Both the position numbers and the translations under genes were made by a program. A DNA stretch of 64,000 nucleotides, from positions 56,215,501 to 56,279,500 of the forward strand of contig CM074863.1 of the NCBI GenBank assembly GCA_037501455.1. Reading direction: 5' to 3'. The notes below the pieces were generated by a model. It did no database searches and was not told the origin of the DNA. It saw nothing but the letters and a program-made list of their open reading frames with translations. Of the stretch, positions 58,952 through 64,000 are shown piece after piece. The stretch's first letter is position 1. Each line of letters opens with the position of its first letter. Source of the stretch: Lantana camara. Its lineage: Eukaryota > Streptophyta > Magnoliopsida > Lamiales > Verbenaceae.

Positions 58952-59289
58952 CTAGTTATTGTCCGCGAGTCGTGGGATAGCTAGTGGAGCTTATTAGTTC
59001 TTAGTTACCTAATTGATCATTTTAAATGATCAATATTTCGTTATCAATTTTGGCAAGGGCGATGTCCGCGAGTCGTGGGTCGTTCGAACTAAGTTTTGAT
59101 CATGATCTTATGATTGATGGGTCTAGCTTAACGCCTAAGTAAATATGGATGTCGCACGAGTCGTGGGTCCATATTGAAAGATAGGTGATGCAAAACAATT
59201 ACTAAGAGTTCTAAAGGTGTTAGAATTGGTAGGTTGTACCTACCTAGGGTTTTACTTAGAATGTCCGCGAGTCGTGGGTTCGAGGTAAA
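58952..59289 (+). repeat. Four hairpins with a constant 16-nt core and changing stems
   Basis: Core gtccgcgagtcgtggg at 58961, 59064 and 59263, and a variant gtcgcacgagtcgtggg at 59151. Stem arms: ctagttat/atagctag (58952, 58977), gggcga/tcgttc (59057, 59080), atatgga/tccatat (59143, 59168) and ttacttagaa/ttcgaggtaa (59252, 59279). Every core is preceded by a single t. Within the core, cgcg-agt-cgtg can pair; the variant has cacg-agt-cgtg, which turns a G-U into an A-U pair. The last hairpin is 195 bp before gag. Confidence 0.92.
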
Positions 59290-59483
59290 ATGCCTAGGAT
59301 CTTAGTACTCATTGGGAAACATGTTCCTCTTAGATCTTTGGGAATTATAGATCTTTGAAAACAGTGGGAGCTAGATTAGATTAAAGACCTTGTCTTTTGT
59401 ATATCGTTATAATTCAGCATGCTCACTAGTTCTCTGTTTTACCATTTAGGTCGTAGATTCTGTGATTCTCTACGTGTTTTGAA

Positions 59484-60281
59484 ATGGCAACCAAAAACCC
59501 TCTTGTATCGATCCTCGAGTTAAACAAGTTGACTGGTCCCAACTATTCTGATTGGCTGAGGAATCTAAAAATCATTTTAGATTCTGAGAAGAGAACTTAT
59601 GTTCTCTTCGAAGGGGAGCCCAGTCCCGAAGGGGAGGCTCCCACTCGGGCCGAGCGGGACGCGATTCAGAAGTGGAAGGATGATAATCTCCAAGCCCGTT
59701 GCCTTATGTTGGCTAACATGTCTCCAGACTTGCAGAGGCAACATGAGGCCATGGAATTCGCTTGGGAGATTTACGACCACTTAGAGCAACTTTATCGCCC
59801 TCATGAACGTGTTACAAGGTATAACACTTCAAAGGAATTGTTCCACTTAAGAATGAGGGAAGGTTCAAGTGTCCATGAATATGGACTCAAGTTTCTCGCC
59901 CTTACTGAGAAACTTGCTTCCATGGACATGCCACTGAAAGATGAGCTTTCAGTGGATTTGTTGCTAGCTTCGCTCCCACCATCATTCAACTCATTTGTCC
60001 TTAAATTCAATATGAATCATGTTGGTGCTACTGTAGCTGAGCTGATTAGTCAGCTTGTGACTGCTGAAAGCACGATCGAGAAGGATAATAAGGTTTTGAT
60101 GGTGAATGCTCCATCTTCCTCTTCTGGGCCTTCTAAAGGTAAGGGCAAGAAAGCCCAAAAGAAGAAGAAGAAACCCCTTAGGCCCTCTGGTGGCGTTTCG
60201 AAGGGGAAGGCCCAAAAGAAGAAGCGTGATCAGAAAGAGGATGTACAAGGCTACTCTAAAGAAAGGTATGTTTCTCGTTGA
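59484..60281 (+). pseudogene. Copia gag
   Basis: Structural protein that forms the cytoplasmic particle and packages element RNA. The 265-residue frame starts at the ATG at 59484 (MATKNPLVSILELNKLTGPN), which fits copia Gag starts. LTGPNYSDWLRNLKIIL and FEGEPSPEGEAPTRAERDAI mark the N-terminal capsid region; LFHLRMREGSSVHEYGLKF and LLASLPPSFNSFV are typical of the UBN2/Gag domain. A Lys-rich tail follows (KKAQKKKKKPL, 60148-60178). I see no CX2CX4HX4C zinc knuckle where one is expected, and the frame leaves the protease frame at about 60230-60280. A deletion or frame change has probably removed the knuckle. Confidence 0.92.
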
Positions 60282-60757
60282 AATAAATCTTTCTATTAAT
60301 TCTAGTTCTTGGGTACTTGATACCGGTTGTGGAACTCATATCTGTAATGATGTACAGATGCTAAGTGAAGTCCAACAACTCAAAGAAAGAGAATGTGTCT
60401 TGAAGATCGATGGGTCAAATGTTGAAGCTCGAGCTTTAGGCACAATTAGATTAGATTTAGGTAGTTTTGAGTTAGTCTTAAATAAAGTCCTTTATGTACC
60501 GAGCATTATTCGTAATATAATTTCAGTTCCAATTTTAGATTGTGAAGGTTATGAAACTTATATTAAGAATGGTAAATACTTTATCAAACGGAACAACTCT
60601 TCCGTTCACATCGGTACTCTGAGTAATGGACTTTATCTAACTCAGAATATCAATATTATGAATATATAACGAGAAACTAAACGTAAGAGAGATGACAAAG
60701 TTTCAGCTCCCTTATGGCATGCTAGATTAGGACACATTTCCTTTTGTAAGGGTTGTG
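60240..60757 (+). pseudogene. Copia protease and start of integrase, truncated
   Basis: Continues gag in another frame. KKGMFLVEINLSINSSSWVL leads to the aspartic protease site LDTGCGTHIC. Further copia landmarks are GTIRLDLG, VLYVPSIIRNIISV and GLYLTQN. There is an in-frame TAA at 60667-60669, followed by LWHARLGHISFCKG, the beginning of the integrase zinc-binding region. Sequence leaves copia pol at about 60757. Frames used: 60106-60669, then the same phase onward. The protease active site is intact; the protein is not. Confidence 0.9.
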
Positions 60758-60850
60758 TTAGGGTTTTCTTTACAAATGTGTATAAATTAATTTATTAATT
60801 AAGTTATTTTAGTTAGAAATATATTTGATATTATATATATATACTGTATA
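60758..60850. other. Short A+T-rich junction
   Basis: About 90 bp of A+T-rich sequence with tatatatatactgtata before the H LTR remnant. Not assigned. Confidence 0.6.
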
Positions 60851-60962
60851 TGTAACACCCCAAGCGGTGGGGCATCACACCCCCGCACTATGGCCCGACA
60901 CGTATACGAAATGGAAGGTCCGCACACGCACCAAGTCACAGCGAACGGGTGACAAACAAAAA
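60851..60962 (-). mobile_element. Element H 3' LTR remnant (112 bp)
   Basis: Identical by eye to 63319-63430 apart from the end, then joins internal sequence abruptly at 60962/60963. Confidence 0.88.
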
Positions 60963-61177
60963 GACATGCAATCTCTGCAGGATACTTCTCCCTTGGTTGG
61001 CATCAACTCCATTCATGGTGACTCGTCGTCATAGGGGTCCCACTGAGCACTTGACCGTTGGTCACGTCAACTCATTCGATCACCACTGGGCCACTGCGCC
61101 CGAAGCTTGATACGGTCACATCCTCGTTGCTTGTAAACTGCCGTCTGGCCAGAAGTAACGAAACTGCAACAGACAAG

Positions 61178-61550
61178 AGAGAGAATCCCATCTCTCAACA
61201 CGCAAGCGAAGGAACCCCGTCCCTCGGCACACAAAAGAGAAAACCCCGTTTCTCAACACACAACAGAGAGAACCCCGTCTCTCAGGCACACAATTGAGAG
61301 AACCCCGTCTCTCAGCCTAAGTCTGGCAGGCTTCCACAACTTCCAAACATTCTAGTTTGAGAAAATCCAGCATTTCTCAAACCCTAGATTCGAGAGAATC
61401 CAACATCTCTCAAACGTCTAACTCCAAGAGAATCCAGCATCTCTTGCTCACATAATTTAGAAAGAATCCAACATCTTTCTATCACACAAATAGGGAGAAT
61501 CCCACATCTCCCTAACACATAAATAGAGAGAGATCTCAACAACTCTCTAG
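61178..61550 (-). repeat. Hairpin array of element H (about 11 units)
   Basis: Plus-strand examples: gagagaatcccatctctc (61179), gagaaaaccccgtttctc (61217), gagagaaccccgtctctc (61266), gagaaaatccagcatttctc (61359), gagagaatccaacatctctc (61392), agaaagaatccaacatcttt (61460) and gggagaatcccacatctccc (61493). Arms change together in nearly every unit. Direct counterpart of 27480-27883. Confidence 0.9.
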
Positions 61551-62937
61551 CACACAAGTCCACTTACTCAGCAATCAAACATACACAATTCAGAATAACA
61601 CTGGATGCAAAACATGTGATGCATGTTTAGTGTACCTTATCACAACTGATATCGGTGTCCCTGGAGTATAGACTCGTCATCCATGCTCAACTCAAGGGGG
61701 ATATCGCGATGGAATCTCTGTAAAATAAGATTACAATATATGTATATGCATGAAGGGGTTAATGAGCAATCAAGAACATTAAACATAGAAACACAAATAA
61801 TTTACACAAGCATGCAATCCAATCAGCTTGGCAAGTGTTCACAAACAACAGAAACTTTAAGTTACGAAATTAAATCAATTAGCCACGTTATTACACACGT
61901 TGTCACATGTGAAAACGTCAAACAAAATAAAATATAATTGCTCATGCAATGCATGTGTGCAAATGCCGTGAATGTTTAATGTACCGTTCACCGTGGCAGT
62001 GAAGTTGTGGTTGACAATTTCTTTAACTTGAAAGGATAATCAAATCCTTAACTGGCCGTAGTTCCAACTTCCCATTTTGCATTCTTTGGTATTTCCTCGC
62101 ATTCTCTGGTTCAAAAGGGTCTCGAACCGTTTCAATTAGTTTTCGGAACCAAGTGGTCCGTAGGGTTTCCCGAAGTCCCGATAAAATTCTCGAGAAATAG
62201 AATTTGCTGCCTCCATCAACGGTAAGGTTTCTTATAACGTTCGTGAAGGGATCAATGAAGAATCCTTAATCAGTCTCACTTTGCTACCGTCATTAAAACT
62301 GCTGCTCCCGTCCTCGTAATTTGGCGAGGTTAGCTTTCAAAAACGTTGCCACGAAATTTCTTATTTTAGAGTTTTCCCTTTTTCCTTAGTACAGTGTAAC
62401 TACTCTTGTTGATGTCTTTAAAATAGTCTGACCCTTCCCTTGAATGACTCTGAATGGTACAAATCCCAAAGGCACCTCGATAATCAAAAGATCTAATATC
62501 TCTCTCATATTCGAGTATCTTATTTTATCCACTCAATATCCTGGCTGTGCTAGCTCGATCATTCACCATCTGGTCAACCCCTGTTCGAATTCCAATGAGG
62601 CTTCAACTAAGACAGCACTTGGTGAATCAGATAGATGACCACCTAAAATACAATCACGATTCTAATGCATGTGGGGTTAGGGATGTGAATGACATACACT
62701 CATTAATCAGCAAGAAAAGCAATCGAGCACGTAGGACAAAAAGATCAGAATAATTATAATTTAATCCAATGCATGATGCACGTGCTATGAATGCAGAATA
62801 CCTGTTTCTATTATATTAGCATGAAGCCCTGATTGATTTCTTGTAGAGATTGTTTGCTCCAAGTGGTCAGAAGATGGAAATCTCAAATTCTCTTTCTTAA
62901 ATTTATAAAAGTGGGAGGCGTTGTCACGATCAATTAT

Positions 62938-62975
<38 letters not shown>

Positions 62976-63299
62976 ATGCCAAGGAGTAACCCTACAATTC
63001 ACAACTTGAATAAATATTTATGCATGGAAGTCAGTGAGTGGATATGTCAAGTAATGAAAACAATTAAGAGCACCTACTAAATGCAGATGCAACACATAAT
63101 TTACAAAAATTTAAGGCATAACAATGATAATTTTATAAAAAACCGTAATCATAGTGTGCACACAATCACATAATCTCAGACAAATTCATACAAAGAAGTC
63201 AATATTTCAAATCAGACGAATGCAATGCACAAGTATTCCTATGCCGTACGACCTAAACTGACACGACACGACTCCAGAGCACCGGTTTTGAACCTGGTA
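61551..63299 (-). other. Element H leader and internal sequence (no gene)
   Basis: Non-coding. Three copies of the conserved box on the minus strand (about 61604-61645, 61945-61998, 62768-62806). A poly-T run of 34 lies at 62941-62974. Frames of 60-85 residues have no motif. Confidence 0.75.
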
Positions 63300-63311
63300 G
63301 CTCTGATACCA
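63300..63311 (-). other. Primer-binding site of element H
   Basis: Plus strand gctctgatacca, complement of the tRNA-Met PBS, 7 bp from the LTR at 63319. Confidence 0.92.
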
Positions 63312-63318
63312 CTGAAGA

Positions 63319-64000
63319 TGTAACACCCCAAGCGGTGGGGCATCACACCCCCGCACTATGGCCCGACACGTATACGAAATGGAAGGTCCGCACACGCACC
63401 AAGTCACAGCGAACGGGTGACAAACAAAAACACACGCACTAGCTAGGCGGTATCTAACCCTGTACAAAAGAAAATATGCAAAACATGACAACGGAAGTAG
63501 CGCGAAATGCCAACTTACAAAAACTTTTCCACATCAAGCATACAACGCAGTACATACATCAGAATCAAACATACGGGTTCAACTAGTGCAGCAACCTGTC
63601 CTAACCTGTCCCGAGCAATCATATATTCACAACGGGTTCAACTAATCCGAGCACCTGTCCTAACCTGTCCCGAATTCCATAAATTCCAATCATAAATACA
63701 AATCTGCACAAACATATCTTATATATCATTTACAAATTATAAACCAGAGCCAGAACTTAATAAACATAAACAGACGGACACAGACTCGACAGACCCTATA
63801 CACAGCCGCCTAGCGCGAACTCCAACGATCTCCAAAGCAAAGCCTGCGAACTAAAACATAAAAGGGGAGGGGTCAGTCCAAAGACTGAGCGAGGGGCTGA
63901 CACACACACACTATACATATATATAGAGCACAGCACATAGAAGAAGCGACATTCGTGAACCCGGGGTTAGTTTTTGCACGCCAAAATGTTTTCCCGTGAT
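63319..64000 (-). mobile_element. Element H 5' LTR (runs off the window)
   Basis: tgtaacaccccaagcggtgg at the start. It contains the gcaccaagtcacagcgaacggg terminal stem region, two copies of cgggttcaacta...cctgtcccga (about 63570-63672) and the gtcagtccaaagactgag stem (about 63873-63890). Confidence 0.9.

Larger units (their letters stand above)
57230..59483 (+). other. Long untranslated leader of copia element 2
   Basis: 2.25 kb between PBS and the gag ATG, unusually long and structured. In order: a GC-rich block (57476-57830) with three related hairpins; an A+T-rich stretch; a set of stem-loops at 58214-58372; a stem aaccgga/tccggtt at 58809-58828; and four hairpins with a constant core (58952-59289). 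Frames in the GC block (57476-57706, 57510-57824) have the composition of structured GC-rich sequence and match nothing I know. Confidence 0.8.
55757..60757 (+). mobile_element. Ty1/copia element 2, 5' part
   Basis: 5' LTR 55757-57215, PBS 57218-57229, a 2.25-kb leader with several hairpin arrays, gag 59484-60281, protease and the start of integrase, then truncation near 60757. Same LTR family as copia element 1. RT and RNase H are absent. Confidence 0.92.
60851..64000 (-). mobile_element. Element H (B family), minus strand, 3' LTR almost deleted
   Basis: 5' LTR from 63319 past the window end; PBS at 63300-63311; internal 60963-63318; 3' LTR reduced to 112 bp (60851-60962). The LTR end tgtaacaccccaagcggtgg is the complement of the B LTR end, and the internal 3' part (atcaactccattcatgg...) is the complement of B near 28030-28070. 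The PPT and most of the 3' LTR are lost in one deletion after gacaaacaaaaa. No gag or pol. Confidence 0.88.

Noticed and set aside
62941..62974. Poly-T run as the tail of a LINE or SINE
   Set aside because: I see no SINE A/B box promoter, LINE frame or target duplication around it; it lies inside the H interior and looks like simple slippage.
1..64000. tRNA genes at the tggtatcagagc sites
   Set aside because: Only the primer-binding 3'-end complement is present; no cloverleaf or A/B boxes accompany it.

Overview
This 64 kb window looks like repeat-rich intergenic DNA of a flowering plant, probably a eudicot; I cannot name the species. I find no host protein gene, rRNA or tRNA. Nearly every base can be assigned to LTR retrotransposons or fragments of them. 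The evidence is TG...CA LTR ends, 5-bp target duplications, primer-binding sites matching the 3' end of initiator tRNA-Met (tggtatcagagc), polypurine tracts, and recognisable Ty1/copia and Ty3/gypsy protein remnants. Most short open frames are chance frames inside LTRs.

Layout. A minus-strand element (J; leader 1-1059, 5' LTR 1060-4943) breaks a copia element of which RT/RNase H (4944-5768) and the 3' LTR (5833-7774) remain. The copia LTR abuts an LTR end (F, 7775-8628) that lies in the 5' LTR of element C (8629-9548). C's internal region (9549-11113 and 40316-42431) is split by element B (11119-40315, TSD agaga). B's 5' LTR is split by complete element A (15113-26511, TSD tgata), whose interior holds solo LTR G (20103-21601, TSD catcg). 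B's 3' LTR (28197-40315) holds a fragment of another long LTR (D2) and a broken CRM-like chromovirus on the minus strand (31589-37726). C's 3' LTR (42432-48269) holds a minus-strand solo LTR (43896-47632, TSD cacgt). Next come LTR E (48270-54980) split by minus-strand LTR I (49545-53474, TSD ttaat), a copia LTR scrap, the 5' half of a second copia element (55757 to about 60757, with gag and protease), and a minus-strand B-family element H (60851 to the window end).

The long-LTR elements (A, B, C, H, J and the solo LTRs) have LTRs of 1.5-4.3 kb, a chromovirus-like PBS and PPT, and interiors of only 1.4-3.7 kb without a usable gag-pol frame. They behave like LARD-type non-autonomous derivatives of a chromovirus (Tekay/Del-like is my guess) and must be moved by an enzyme source outside the window. 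The CRM-like element and the copia elements are the only ones with recognisable coding sequence, and all of that is broken or truncated.

The most interesting signal is structural. Unrelated elements carry arrays of short hairpins in their non-coding RNA. In an array the stem sequence changes from unit to unit while pairing is kept, often with a constant loop. The clearest case is the leader of the second copia element: four copies of a 16-nt core (58961-59278), each closed by a different complementary stem, plus three further hairpin sets. The gypsy-type elements A, B, C and H carry 4-13 units of a GAGAGA...TCTCTC hairpin upstream of the PPT, and several LTR families carry a family-specific hairpin cassette in the LTR itself. 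I do not recognise these as a described system.
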